Shown here: positions 22,356-30,542 of the stretch, one piece after another | Layout: every line of letters begins with the position of its first letter | Position numbering within the stretch: position 1 is the first letter of the stretch | NCBI RefSeq assembly: GCF_016722895.1 | Contig: NZ_JAEQNA010000002.1 | Span: 62,001-126,000 of the forward strand | Source of the DNA: Ramlibacter aurantiacus | GTDB lineage: Bacteria > Pseudomonadota > Gammaproteobacteria > Burkholderiales > Burkholderiaceae_C | Length of the DNA stretch: 64,000 bases | Direction: 5' to 3' | Made by a program: the position numbers and the translations under genes | Notes under the pieces: generated by a model | Database searches by the model: none | The model's input: the letters and a program-made list of their open reading frames with translations, nothing else | What the model was told of the DNA's origin: nothing

Positions 22356-22365
22356 TGCCGACCGC

Positions 22366-23124
22366 TCAGCGCGGAGCGAGCCGGATGGCTCCGTCGAGGC
22401 GGATCACCTCGCCGTTGAGCATGTCGTTCTCGAAAATGTGGCGGGCTAGCTTGGCGTAGTCCTGCGGCGTTCCCAGCCGGGAGGGAAAGGGCACCGCCGC
22501 GGCCAACGAATCCTGAACTTCCTGGGGCATGCCGAACATCATGGGCGTGCCGAAAATGCCGGGCGCGATGGTCATGTTGCGGATGCCGCTGCGCGCCAGG
22601 TCGCGGGCGATGGGCAAGGTCATGCCCACCACGCCGCCCTTGGAGGCGCTGTAGGCGGCCTGTCCGATCTGGCCGTCGTAGGCCGCCACGGATGCGGTGG
22701 AGACGATGCAGCCGCGCTCGCCGGTGGGTTCCGGCTCGTTGCGAGCCATGGCATCGGCGGCCAGGCGAATCATGTTGAACGTGCCCACGAGGTTGATCAT
22801 CACGGTCTTGGTGAACAGGGCCAGGTCATGGGCGCCGTTCTTGTGCACGGTCTTTTCGGCCGTGGCGATGCCGGCGCAATTCACCAGCCCCATCAGCTTG
22901 CCCAACGAAACGGCTTGCTCCACGGCCGCCTTCGCATCGGCTTCCTGGGTGACATCGCAGCGCACGAAGACGCCCCCGATCTCGCGCGCGACGGTTTGGC
23001 CTTTTTCCGTCTGCATGTCGGCCACCACCACCTTGCCTCCGGCCGAGGCGAGCATCCTCGCAGTGCCTTCCCCGAGGCCCGAAGCGCCGCCGGTGACGAT
23101 GAAAACCTTGCCCTGGATATCCAT
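22366..23124 (-). CDS. SDR dehydrogenase, 3-hydroxyacyl-CoA dehydrogenase type 2-like
   Basis: A 252-residue short-chain dehydrogenase most like the HSD10/3-hydroxyacyl-CoA dehydrogenase group. NAD site [10 protein letters not shown] (11-20), Asp36 in VVADM favouring NAD over NADP, NCAGI at 82-86, catalytic Ser145, Tyr158 and Lys162. The insert around [16 protein letters not shown] is typical of this group. Probable role: oxidation of 3-hydroxyacyl-CoA in fatty-acid or branched-chain breakdown. ATG 23124 is preceded by AGGAG at seven bases; longer upstream frames run into the futA-like gene and were rejected. It is first in a run of minus-strand genes with ggt and dnaG. Confidence 0.85.
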   Translation of the reverse strand: MDIQGKVFIVTGGASGLGEGTARMLASAGGKVVVADMQTEKGQTVAREIGGVFVRCDVTQEADAKAAVEQAVSLGKLMGLVNCAGIATAEKTVHKNGAHDLALFTKTVMINLVGTFNMIRLAADAMARNEPEPTGERGCIVSTASVAAYDGQIGQAAYSASKGGVVGMTLPIARDLARSGIRNMTIAPGIFGTPMMFGMPQEVQDSLAAAVPFPSRLGTPQDYAKLARHIFENDMLNGEVIRLDGAIRLAPR

Positions 23125-23199
23125 GTGTGCTCCTGAACGATGTTGATGCAGACGGGTAGTCGCCGGAATTATGGAGGACGCACTTTCGTGCCCCACGAA

Positions 23200-23232
23200 G
23201 CGAAACAGCCCGGCTGGGCCGGGCTGTTTCGC
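23200..23232 (-). terminator. Terminator after the iron-binding protein gene
   Basis: A 15-bp perfect stem, GCGAAACAGCCCGGC with its complement and a three-base loop, 14 bases after the stop codon. There is no long T run after it on the minus strand, so it may act as a processing or stability hairpin as well. Confidence 0.7.
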
Positions 23233-23246
23233 GACTTGCGGTTGGG

Positions 23247-24290
23247 TTACTTGAAGCCGACGCGGTCCAGCATCTGCTGGATCTTCACCGTATTCGCGCC
23301 CACCGCCACCAGGGGAATGGTCTCGGTCTTGAAGTCTCCGCCACCCGCCATGGCCTGCAGGGCCGGATTGGCGACCTTCACGCCCTTGGCCGTGGGCCAT
23401 TCATTGTTGCCGTTCGCGAAGTAGTTCTGCGCTTCGGGGCTGGCCAGGTATTCGAGGAACCGAACCGCATTGGCCGGGTTCTTGGCGTGAGCGGCCACGG
23501 CGCCGCCCGCGATGTTCATGTGGGTGCCCCAGCTGTTCTGGTTCGGGAACACGACGCCCACACGCTCGGCCAGCGCCTTGTCCTCGGGCTTGTCGGAACG
23601 CAGCAAGCGGGCCAGGTAATAGGTGTTGGTGACGGCGATCTGGCACTCGCCGCTCGCGACACCTCGAATCTGGTCCGTGTCGCCGCCGCGCGGCGTGCGC
23701 GCCAGGTTGGACACGACGCCGCGCAGCCACTCCTCCGTTCGTTGTTCGCCCATTTGCTCCATGATGGAGCCGAACAATGAGAGGTTGTAGGGGTGTGAAC
23801 CGGACCGGATGCAGATCTTGCCCTTGTGCTTGGGGTCGGCGAGTTCTTCGTAGGTGTCCACATCGGCACGGTTGACCCGTGCCTTGTCATAAACGATCAC
23901 TCGTCCGCGGGTTGAAAACCCGAACCACGGGGTGCCCTCGGCGGTTTCCGGCCCGCGGTACTGGGCCGGGATCGCGTCCTGCAGCACCTTTGATTTGATC
24001 GGCTTGAACAGCCCGTCCACCTGCCCGCGGTGCAGCCGGGCTGCGTCCACCAGCAGGATCACGTCCGCCGGCGAAGCGGCGCCCTCGGCCTTCAGGCGCG
24101 CCAGGATGCCCGCGTCGTCCGAATCCACCCGATTGATCCGGATCCCCGTGGCCTTGGTGAAGTTGTTGTAGAGCGCCTCATCCGTGGAGTAGTGGCGTGC
24201 GGAGTACAGGTTGAGCACCTGCTCCTGGGCTGAAGCGGATGTGGCTGCGGCCAGCAGCAAACCGAGCGTGGCCAGTGTCTTGCGAGTCAT
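23247..24290 (-). CDS. Fe(3+) ABC transporter substrate-binding protein, FutA/FbpA type
   Basis: A periplasmic ferric-iron-binding protein of 347 residues with a signal peptide (1-21, ending SASA). [11 protein letters not shown] (about 28-38) is the FutA-type N-terminal motif with iron-ligand Tyr, and NTYYLARL (about 217-224) supplies the paired Tyr ligands of the family. Other matches are [11 protein letters not shown] and NSWGTHMNI. Iron-SBP genes usually sit beside a permease and an ATPase gene; none is in this window, so this one is an orphan that must use a transporter encoded elsewhere. It starts at ATG with AAGGAG five bases upstream and lies behind a Fur-type promoter. Confidence 0.9.
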   Translation of the reverse strand: MTRKTLATLGLLLAAATSASAQEQVLNLYSARHYSTDEALYNNFTKATGIRINRVDSDDAGILARLKAEGAASPADVILLVDAARLHRGQVDGLFKPIKSKVLQDAIPAQYRGPETAEGTPWFGFSTRGRVIVYDKARVNRADVDTYEELADPKHKGKICIRSGSHPYNLSLFGSIMEQMGEQRTEEWLRGVVSNLARTPRGGDTDQIRGVASGECQIAVTNTYYLARLLRSDKPEDKALAERVGVVFPNQNSWGTHMNIAGGAVAAHAKNPANAVRFLEYLASPEAQNYFANGNNEWPTAKGVKVANPALQAMAGGGDFKTETIPLVAVGANTVKIQQMLDRVGFK

Positions 24291-24325
24291 GAGGCTCCTT
24301 ATGTGTATACAAGCGGACCCGCGCG

Positions 24326-24354
24326 ATCATAAAGAAAACGAGAATGATTCGCAA
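24326..24354 (-). promoter_or_regulatory. Sigma-70 promoter overlapped by a Fur box
   Basis: On the minus strand, -35 TTGCGA (24354-24349), 17-base spacer and -10 TATGAT (24331-24326), about 36 bases before the iron-protein ATG. TGCGAATCATTCTCG (24353-24339) matches the 15-base Fur consensus at 11 positions and covers the -35 and spacer, so repression by iron-loaded Fur is inferred. Confidence 0.7.
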
Positions 24355-24424
24355 TCAGAGGCTGGCCGGCGGTCGGCATCCGCCTTTCGCCACATCGGCG
24401 ATCGCCCCCCGGCGGATCGAGAGC

Positions 24425-24456
24425 GAAAAAAAGCCCCAGTCTTGCGACTGGGGCTT
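24425..24456 (-). terminator. Intrinsic terminator of the phasin gene
   Basis: Stem AAGCCCCAGTC/GACTGGGGCTT (24431-24441 with 24446-24456) with a four-base loop. On the minus strand the stem is followed by a run of seven T. It lies about 130 bases after the phasin stop, giving that messenger a long 3' tail. Confidence 0.85.
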
Positions 24457-24589
24457 GAAGGGATCCCTGAACCACGAAGGTGTCGAAAGGACCCGAGGAG
24501 ACAACCTGAAGAACCTTGCCTGGGCACCCCCAGACGAAAGTTTGGTTACCTCGACCCGGGGCGGAGTTCCCCAGGCCCGGAATAAAAGA

Positions 24590-25138
24590 TCAGCGCTTGG
24601 CGGTGCGGGTGGTCGTCTTGGCGGCGTTCACAGCAGTCGTGGCGACTGCGTTGAAGTTGGCTTCGGCGACGTCGGTCGCTTGCTTGACGGCTTTCTGCAC
24701 CGACTCCAGGGCGTTGCTGCCGGCGGCAACGGCGCTCTTGAAGACGGCCACGGCGGTTTCGCTGCCGGCGGGGGCGTTCTTGGCGGCGTTGTCGACGACG
24801 GCGAGCAGCTTCTTCTGCACGTCCGAAGCTTGGGCTTCGAAGGTCTTGGTGAGCTCGGCGTTGGCGCCCGACGCGATCTCGTACAGATGGCGGTTGTAGG
24901 AAGCGGTCTTCTCGGCCAGGGGCTGGAACAGCGAAGCCTGCAGCGCCAGCAGTTCCTGCGCGTCCTTGACGCTCAGCAGGGCCTGGGCGTTGCCAGCGGC
25001 TTCAGCCAGGGCAGCCTTGGACGCGGTGATGTTCAGTTCGACGAGTTTCTCGACGCCTTCGAAAGCCTTGGCGGTAAGGCCGAACAGGGTTTCAAAGCTG
25101 GCTTTCTGGGAGGCGAGGACTTGTTCTGCGGTCAACAT
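24590..25138 (-). CDS. phaP: Phasin, PHB-granule-associated protein
   Basis: An amphipathic, Ala-rich, almost wholly helical protein of 182 residues that coats polyhydroxybutyrate granules. Matches to the phasin_2 family: [21 protein letters not shown] at the start, [12 protein letters not shown], and [22 protein letters not shown] in the middle. The C-terminus is Ala/Thr/Lys-rich (about 165-182). It has no signal peptide or membrane helix, as expected for a cytoplasmic granule protein. The promoter region carries two TGC-N3-GCA sites that fit control by PhaR, whose gene is at 55718. It is monocistronic with its own terminator. Confidence 0.93.
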   Translation of the reverse strand: MLTAEQVLASQKASFETLFGLTAKAFEGVEKLVELNITASKAALAEAAGNAQALLSVKDAQELLALQASLFQPLAEKTASYNRHLYEIASGANAELTKTFEAQASDVQKKLLAVVDNAAKNAPAGSETAVAVFKSAVAAGSNALESVQKAVKQATDVAEANFNAVATTAVNAAKTTTRTAKR

Positions 25139-25191
25139 GAGGAATCTCCAATGGTAGGGTGGGGGAAACGGTCGCTGCTCGCCTCACGTTG

Positions 25192-25208
25192 ATGTTGCGC
25201 CGCAGCAT
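25192..25208. promoter_or_regulatory. Candidate PhaR operator at the phasin transcription start
   Basis: ATGTTGCGCCGCAGCAT is a near-perfect palindrome (14 of 17 positions) containing TGC-GCC-GCA. TGC-N3-GCA is the core reported for PhaR in Paracoccus. It begins where transcription from the promoter at 25216-25243 should start. Confidence 0.55.
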
Positions 25209-25215
25209 GAACCGA

Positions 25216-25243
25216 ATTTTACGGACGCTGACGCGCATTGCAA
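25216..25243 (-). promoter_or_regulatory. Phasin promoter
   Basis: Minus-strand -35 TTGCAA (25243-25238), 16-base spacer, -10 TAAAAT (25221-25216). The start would fall near 25209, about 70 bases before the phasin ATG. Confidence 0.65.
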
Positions 25244-25251
25244 GCTTTTTT

Positions 25252-25265
25252 TGCTGCGATGCACA
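25252..25265. promoter_or_regulatory. Second candidate PhaR operator, upstream of the phasin -35
   Basis: TGCTGCGATGCACA contains TGC-GAT-GCA, flanked by T and A runs. It lies immediately upstream of the phasin -35 box, and could also affect the divergent deacetylase-like gene. Confidence 0.5.
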
Positions 25266-25322
25266 AAAAGAAGGTGTCCAGGCACAGCCGTCGAGTCCGC
25301 CGGACCGTTCGACAATGATCGG

Positions 25323-26249
25323 ATGCAGGTGTTCTATGCCACCCAGTTCGTGCTTCCGTTGCCGGCTGGGCACAGGTTCCCGATGGCCAAATACCAGCTG
25401 TTGCGCGATCGGCTGGTGCAGGAACTGCCTGAATTGCGGCTGATGCAGGCCGAAGCCGCCAGCGACGGCGAACTCGCACTGGCTCATGCGCCAGGTTACG
25501 TCCGGTCCATTGCCGATGGCAGCGTGGCGGCTGAAATCCTTCGCGAAATCGGGTTCCCCTGGAGCGCGGGTATGGCAGAGCGGGCGCGCCGATCGGTTGG
25601 AGCGACGATCGCCGCCTGCCGGATCGCCCTGCAGGAGGGGATCGCTGCCAATATCGCCGGCGGAACCCATCATGCCAGTGCCGAGCGCGGCGGTGGCTTT
25701 TGTGTCTTCAACGACGCGGCGGTGGCCTCACGCCTGATGCAGGCCGAGTCGGTACGTCGCCAGCGCGCGCTACGGGTGGCGGTCATCGACCTGGACGTGC
25801 ACCAGGGCAACGGCACCGCGCGCATTTTTCGCAAGGACCCTTCCGTGTTCACTTTGTCGCTGCATGGAAGGAACAACTTCCCGTTTCGCAAGGAAGCCGG
25901 CGATCTCGACGTGGACCTGCCAGACGGCTGTCGGGACGACGAATACCTGTGCGCCTTGGATGGAGCGCTCCAGGAGTTGGAACATCGGTTCTCCCCGGAC
26001 CTGGTGATCTACCTGGCCGGAGCCGACCCGCACGAAGGCGATCGCCTGGGGCGGCTCAAACTCACCTGGGATGGCCTCGAGGCGCGTGACCGCCGCGTGT
26101 TCGACTGGGCCTGGCAACGCGGCGTGCCGCTGGCCTTCGCGATGGCCGGTGGCTACGGCCGCCGCATCGAAGACACCGTGCAGGCGCAAGTGAACACATT
26201 CACCGTGGCCAGCCAATACTGGCGGCGCTGGCAAAATCGGTCGCGGTGA
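25323..26249 (+). CDS. Histone-deacetylase-family (acetylpolyamine/AcuC-like) hydrolase
   Basis: A 308-residue zinc hydrolase of the arginase/deacetylase fold. Catalytic His pair His116-His117 in GGTHHA, zinc ligands Asp158 and His160 in DLDVHQGNG, third zinc Asp in AGADPHEGD (about 238), and the glycine-rich MAGGYG near the end. Bacterial members remove acetyl groups from small amides or proteins; the substrate here is unknown. ATG 25323 is chosen because homologues begin at this point; no ribosome-binding site is visible, but GACAAT ends six bases before ATG, so the message may be leaderless. An upstream in-frame start at 25251 would add 24 residues of poor quality. Confidence 0.88.
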   Translation: MQVFYATQFVLPLPAGHRFPMAKYQLLRDRLVQELPELRLMQAEAASDGELALAHAPGYVRSIADGSVAAEILREIGFPWSAGMAERARRSVGATIAACRIALQEGIAANIAGGTHHASAERGGGFCVFNDAAVASRLMQAESVRRQRALRVAVIDLDVHQGNGTARIFRKDPSVFTLSLHGRNNFPFRKEAGDLDVDLPDGCRDDEYLCALDGALQELEHRFSPDLVIYLAGADPHEGDRLGRLKLTWDGLEARDRRVFDWAWQRGVPLAFAMAGGYGRRIEDTVQAQVNTFTVASQYWRRWQNRSR

Positions 26250-26282
26250 GCGGCCGGTTCGCGCCACCCTGGAGAACCTTTC

Positions 26283-27011
26283 GTGAGCACCCCATCCCAA
26301 GTCAGCACCCGCATCGAGGATCCCGGCAGCGTCGATGACGCGATCGCCAGCCGATTCTCGGCGCGGGCTTTCCTGCCGCGGCCCGTTCCGCGCGAGACCA
26401 TCGAAGGCATCCTCGAAGTGGCGCGCCGTTCACCGTCCGGAACCAACACGCAGCCCTGGAGGGTTTACGTCCTGCAAGGTGCCAGCCGCGAGGCCCTGGT
26501 GGCGCAGGTCTGCGCCGCCCACGACGCGATCTACGCCGATCCATCACTCGCCCAGGAATACCCCGAGGATTGGGACTACTACCCCCGCCAATGGGTGTCC
26601 CCCTACCTGGATCGCCGGCGCGAGAACGGCTGGGGACTGTATGGGCTGCTGGGCATCGCTCGGGGTGAAAAGGACAAGATGCATGCGCAGCACCAGCGCA
26701 ACTTCCGCTTCTTCGACGCGCCCGTGGGGCTGATGTTCACCATCGATCGCGTGCTGGGCCGTGGTTCCCTCATGGACTACGGCATGTTCCTGCAGAACAT
26801 CATGGTGGCCGCGCGGGCCCGGGGCCTGCATACCTGTCCCCAGGCCGCCTGGAACGGCTTTTCGCGCATCGTGCTGCCGCACATCGGAGCCGGCCCCGAC
26901 GAAATGCTCGTGTGCGGCATGTCCCTCGGCTGGGCGGACGAGACCGCGCCAGTCAATCACTTCCACACGCCCCGGGAACCGGTGGCGTCCTTCACCCGTT
27001 GGCTCGACTGA
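26283..27011 (+). CDS. Nitroreductase-family flavoprotein
   Basis: An FMN-dependent NAD(P)H oxidoreductase of 242 residues. SRFSARAFLPRPV (about 23-35) gives the N-terminal Arg/Ser FMN-phosphate contacts, and RRSPSGTNTQPW (about 48-59) is the family motif. The C-terminal CGMSLGWADETAPVN is the usual closing flavin loop. Members reduce nitroaromatics, quinones or similar compounds; no substrate can be assigned. GTG start with GGAGA nine bases upstream. It lies 33 bases after the deacetylase-like gene and 11 before the next, so these genes may share a transcript. Confidence 0.9.
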   Translation: MSTPSQVSTRIEDPGSVDDAIASRFSARAFLPRPVPRETIEGILEVARRSPSGTNTQPWRVYVLQGASREALVAQVCAAHDAIYADPSLAQEYPEDWDYYPRQWVSPYLDRRRENGWGLYGLLGIARGEKDKMHAQHQRNFRFFDAPVGLMFTIDRVLGRGSLMDYGMFLQNIMVAARARGLHTCPQAAWNGFSRIVLPHIGAGPDEMLVCGMSLGWADETAPVNHFHTPREPVASFTRWLD

Positions 27012-27022
27012 AGTAAATCCCC

Positions 27023-28015
27023 ATGAGCAAAACCAAACCTCGCGTCGTGGTGGCGCGCGCCGTCTACCCAGACGTGCTGGCGCAGCTGCAGACCTATTTC
27101 GACATCCAGGCCAATCAGGATGACGAGGTCTGGAGCCCCGAGCGGTTGATCGCCACGCTGCGCGGGGCGGCCGGAACCCTGACCACGGGCAGCGAGCGCA
27201 TCGATGCCGAGGTGCTCTCCGCCTGCCCGGAGCTGCGCATCTGCGCGAACATGGCCGTGGGCTTCAACAACTTCGACGTGCCGGCCATGAACGCCGCAGG
27301 CGTGCTGGCGACCAACACCCCGGGGGTCCTCACCGAGACGACGGCCGATTTCGGCTTCGCCTTGCTCATGGCCACCGCCCGTCGAATCACCGAAGGCGAG
27401 CATTTCCTGCGCGCCGGCCGGTGGACCAAGTGGAGTTACGACCTGTTCGCCGGCCAGGACGTGCACGGCACCACGCTGGGCATCCTGGGCATGGGGCGCA
27501 TTGGCCAGGGTATCGCGAGACGCGGAGCGCACGGCTTCGGCATGCAGGTGATCTACCACAACCGCAGCCGCCTCTCGCCCGAGCTGGAAGCCGACTGCAA
27601 GGCCCGCTACGTGAGCAAGGACGAACTGCTGCGAAGCGCTGACCACCTGATGCTGGTGCTGCCCTACAGCCCGGCAGCCCACCACGCGATCGGCGAGGCC
27701 GAGCTCGCCCTGATGAAGCCCACCGCCACGCTGGTCAACATCGCGCGGGGCGGCATCGTCGACGATGCGGCGCTCGCCCGCGCTCTGCGCGAGGGCCGTA
27801 TCGCCGCCGCCGGGCTGGATGTGTTCGAAGGGGAGCCGCAGGTGCACCCCGACCTGCTGGCGGTTCCCAACGTGGTGCTCACACCCCACATCGCCAGTGC
27901 CTCGGTGCCGACGCGGCGCGCGATGGCGCAGCTGGCCGCCGATAACCTGGTCGCCTTCCTGGTCCACGGCAAACCGCTGACGCCGGTCAATCCCGAAGTG
28001 CTGGGGGACCGTTGA
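27023..28015 (+). CDS. D-2-hydroxyacid dehydrogenase, glyoxylate/hydroxypyruvate reductase GhrB-like
   Basis: A 330-residue NAD(P)-dependent dehydrogenase. The nucleotide-binding loop LGILGMGRIGQGIA begins near residue 152. The three catalytic residues are visible: Arg in NIARGG, Glu in DVFEGEPQ and His in LTPHIASAS. NMAVGFNNFDV in the substrate domain resembles GhrB and gluconate-2-dehydrogenase relatives. Likely reaction: reduction of glyoxylate, hydroxypyruvate or 2-ketogluconate. Its stop overlaps the rmuC start (TTGA), suggesting coupling. Confidence 0.9.
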   Translation: MSKTKPRVVVARAVYPDVLAQLQTYFDIQANQDDEVWSPERLIATLRGAAGTLTTGSERIDAEVLSACPELRICANMAVGFNNFDVPAMNAAGVLATNTPGVLTETTADFGFALLMATARRITEGEHFLRAGRWTKWSYDLFAGQDVHGTTLGILGMGRIGQGIARRGAHGFGMQVIYHNRSRLSPELEADCKARYVSKDELLRSADHLMLVLPYSPAAHHAIGEAELALMKPTATLVNIARGGIVDDAALARALREGRIAAAGLDVFEGEPQVHPDLLAVPNVVLTPHIASASVPTRRAMAQLAADNLVAFLVHGKPLTPVNPEVLGDR

Positions 28016-29358
28016 ACGCCGAACCCTGGGTCGCCGCGGCGGCGGCGTTGGGCGCGCTCGCCCTGTTGGTGCTGCTGCTGGCCCGCAGCCTGCAGCAGGC
28101 CGGCAGCATGCGTGCCGAACTTCTCGCGGCGGGCGAGCGGCTCGAGCGCGAACTGCGGCGCGAGGTGAGCGAATCGTCGCGCAGCGGCCGCCAGGAACTC
28201 ACCCACAGCCTCACGCACTTCCAGCAAGCGCTGGTGCAACAGGGGGCCGAGGCCACCCGCACCCAGAACGCGCAGATCGATGCCTTCGGGCAGCAGCTGG
28301 CCCTGCTGCAAAAGTCTCTGGGCGACACGTTGAACCTGCAGCTGGCCGCGCTGGGCGAAGCCAACGCGCGCCGCATCGGCGAGGTGCGTGCGACGCTGGA
28401 GACCCAGCTGGCCTCACTGCAGCAGAACAACACCGCCAAGCTCGAGGAGATGCGCCGCACCGTCGACGAGAAGCTGCAGGCCACGCTGGAGACTCGCCTT
28501 GGCGAGAGCTTCCGGCAAGTCGCCGAGCGGCTCGAGCAGGTTCACCACGGCCTGGGGCAGATGCAGTCGCTGGCGCAGGGTGTGGGTGACCTGCAGCGCG
28601 TGCTGACCAACGTGAAGACGCGCGGTATCTTCGGTGAGGTGCAGCTGGAGGCGCTGCTCGAGCAGGTGCTTACCCCTGAGCAGTACGCGTGCCAGGTCGA
28701 GACGCGGCCCAACAGCCGACAGCGCGTGGACTTCGCCATCCGCTTTCCTGGCCGCAGCGACGACGGCGCGCCGGTCTGGCTGCCCATCGATGCGAAGTTT
28801 CCGCGCGAGGACTACGACCGCCTGCTCGATGCGCACGACCGCGCCGACGCCGCGGCTGTCGAGACGGCGGCGCGTGCCCTCGAAGCACGGGTTCGCCAGG
28901 AGGCGCGCAGCATCTGCGAAAACTACGTCTGCCCACCGCACACCACTGACTTCGCGATCCTGTTCCTCCCTGTGGAGAGCCTCTACGCCGAGGTGCTGCG
29001 CCGCCCCGGGCTGATGGACTTTCTTCAGCGGGAGCACCGCGTCACCCTCGCAGGTCCCACCACCTTGCTGGCCATGCTCAATAGCCTGCACATGGGCTTT
29101 CGAACCTTGGCCCTGCAGGAGCAGGCCTCCGAAGTCTGGAAGGTGCTGGGTGCCGTCAAGACCGAACTGGAGCGCTATGGCGACTGGGTGGCGCGCATGC
29201 GCGAGCAGATGCAGAAGGCCGCCGACACGTTGGACAAGGCCGACACGCGCACGCGCCAGTTGCGGCGGGCGCTGAAAGAGGTGGAGGCCTTGCCGGCGGC
29301 GCAGGCGCAGGCCCTGTTGCCCGTCGGGGAGGACGCGCTTGACGAGCAAGCACCCTGA
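28012..29358 (+). CDS. rmuC: DNA recombination protein RmuC
   Basis: A 448-residue membrane-anchored protein of the PD-(D/E)XK-like RmuC family, linked to limiting inversions and processing DNA. It has an N-terminal transmembrane segment (about 5-24), a long coiled coil (30-190, for example AELLAAGERLERELRREV), then the conserved core NVKTRGIFGEVQLEALLEQVL, RVDFAIRFPG, PIDAKFPREDYDRL and FLPVESLYAEVLRRPGL. The start is TTG overlapping the previous stop. The downstream MFS gene overlaps by 20 bases. The shared operon with a dehydrogenase and a transporter gives no functional clue. Confidence 0.93.
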   Translation: MNAEPWVAAAAALGALALLVLLLARSLQQAGSMRAELLAAGERLERELRREVSESSRSGRQELTHSLTHFQQALVQQGAEATRTQNAQIDAFGQQLALLQKSLGDTLNLQLAALGEANARRIGEVRATLETQLASLQQNNTAKLEEMRRTVDEKLQATLETRLGESFRQVAERLEQVHHGLGQMQSLAQGVGDLQRVLTNVKTRGIFGEVQLEALLEQVLTPEQYACQVETRPNSRQRVDFAIRFPGRSDDGAPVWLPIDAKFPREDYDRLLDAHDRADAAAVETAARALEARVRQEARSICENYVCPPHTTDFAILFLPVESLYAEVLRRPGLMDFLQREHRVTLAGPTTLLAMLNSLHMGFRTLALQEQASEVWKVLGAVKTELERYGDWVARMREQMQKAADTLDKADTRTRQLRRALKEVEALPAAQAQALLPVGEDALDEQAP

Positions 29359-30529
29359 GCCCCCGGGCAACGGCAGGCCCGCCCTCGGCCGCGAACTGGC
29401 GCGCCTGATCGCGGGGCAGCTGTTCATCCACGGCACCATGGCCGGCACCCGCATGGCCGCGCCGCTGCTGGCGCTGCGCGAGGGCCATACCCCCTTGGCG
29501 GTGGGCATGCTGCTTGCCTTGTTCGCTCTCACGCAGGTGTTCCTGGCCCTGCCGGCCGGCCGCTATGCCGACCGGCACGGCCTGAAGCGTCCGTTGAAAT
29601 TCGCTGTGGTCGCGGCAACCCTGGGCGCCGGCGCTGCCGCGGCCTTGCCGATCTTTCCGGTGCTTTGCCTGGCTGCGCTGCTGACGGGTGGGGCGACCGG
29701 CGTCGCGTCCATCTGCCTGCAGCGCCACGCGGGGCGGGTGGCGGCGGGACCCGTTCAATTGCGCCAGGTCTTCTCCTGGCTGTCCATCGGGCCAGCGTTC
29801 TCCAACTTCGTCGGGCCGTTCATGGCTGGCCTGTTGATCGACAACGGCGGTTTCCGCGTGGCCTTTTTCGCACTGGCGCTGATGCCGCTGATCACCTGGG
29901 CCTGCATCCGTGGCGCGCGTGAGTTGCCGCCGGTGGCGATGGCCGCTGGAGACCGCAAGGGCAGTGCCTGGGACCTGCTGCGTCAACCCGATTTCCGTCG
30001 GCTGATGGTCATCAATTGGGTGCTGTCCTCGTGCTGGGACGTGCACCTGTTCATCGTGCCCGTGCTGGGCCACGAGCGGGGCCTGGCGGCCTCGGTGATC
30101 GGCACCTTGCTCGGCACGTTCGCCCTGGCCGCTGCCCTGGTGCGCCTGGCCATGCCCCTGATCGCGGCGCGGCTGCAGGAGTGGCAGGTCATCGCCGGGG
30201 CCATGGCCACGACCGCGCTCGTGTTCGGCGTCTACCCCCTGGTGGCACCGCCCTGGGCCATGGGTGTCTGCTCGGCCTTGCTGGGCGTGGCGCTGGGTTC
30301 CGTGCAACCGATGGTCATGAGCACCCTGCACCAGATCACGCCCGCGCATCGGCATGGCGAGGCGCTCGGACTGCGCCTGATGTCGCTCAACGGCTCCAGC
30401 GTCGTCATGCCCATGCTGTTCGGTGCGGCTGGCGCCGCGGTGGGCGTCGCCGGCGTGTTCTGGAGCACGGGTGCCGTGATGGCCGCATGCACCCGCCTGG
30501 CGTTCGCGATGAAGCCCCGCCCGGCGTGA
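29339..30529 (+). CDS. Major facilitator superfamily transporter
   Basis: A 396-residue integral membrane protein with about 12 hydrophobic helices. The MFS loop-2/3 motif is GRYADRHGLKRPLK (about 75-88). The central loop RELPPVAMAAGDRKGSAWDLLR separates the two six-helix halves. The start is TTG at 29339, inside rmuC, with GGGAGGA four bases before it, so the genes are coupled. No substrate can be named; the best guess is a drug or metabolite exporter. It converges on the next gene with only 13 bases between stops. Confidence 0.88.
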   Translation: MTSKHPEPPGNGRPALGRELARLIAGQLFIHGTMAGTRMAAPLLALREGHTPLAVGMLLALFALTQVFLALPAGRYADRHGLKRPLKFAVVAATLGAGAAAALPIFPVLCLAALLTGGATGVASICLQRHAGRVAAGPVQLRQVFSWLSIGPAFSNFVGPFMAGLLIDNGGFRVAFFALALMPLITWACIRGARELPPVAMAAGDRKGSAWDLLRQPDFRRLMVINWVLSSCWDVHLFIVPVLGHERGLAASVIGTLLGTFALAAALVRLAMPLIAARLQEWQVIAGAMATTALVFGVYPLVAPPWAMGVCSALLGVALGSVQPMVMSTLHQITPAHRHGEALGLRLMSLNGSSVVMPMLFGAAGAAVGVAGVFWSTGAVMAACTRLAFAMKPRPA

Positions 30530-30542
30530 GCCCAGCGCAAGG

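Larger units (their letters stand above)
24291..24589. other. Intergenic region between phasin and iron-binding protein genes
   Basis: The longest gap in the window (299 bases). It holds the phasin terminator (24425-24456) and the Fur-type promoter of the next gene. No further open frame with a ribosome-binding site was seen. Confidence 0.7.

Noticed and set aside
24331..24360. Fur box as a divergent site controlling the phasin
   Set aside because: Both flanking genes are on the minus strand and the phasin terminator lies between, so only the iron-protein gene is downstream.
24425..24456. Free-standing small RNA in the phasin/iron-protein gap
   Set aside because: The hairpin with a T run is explained as the phasin terminator; no separate promoter was seen just before it.
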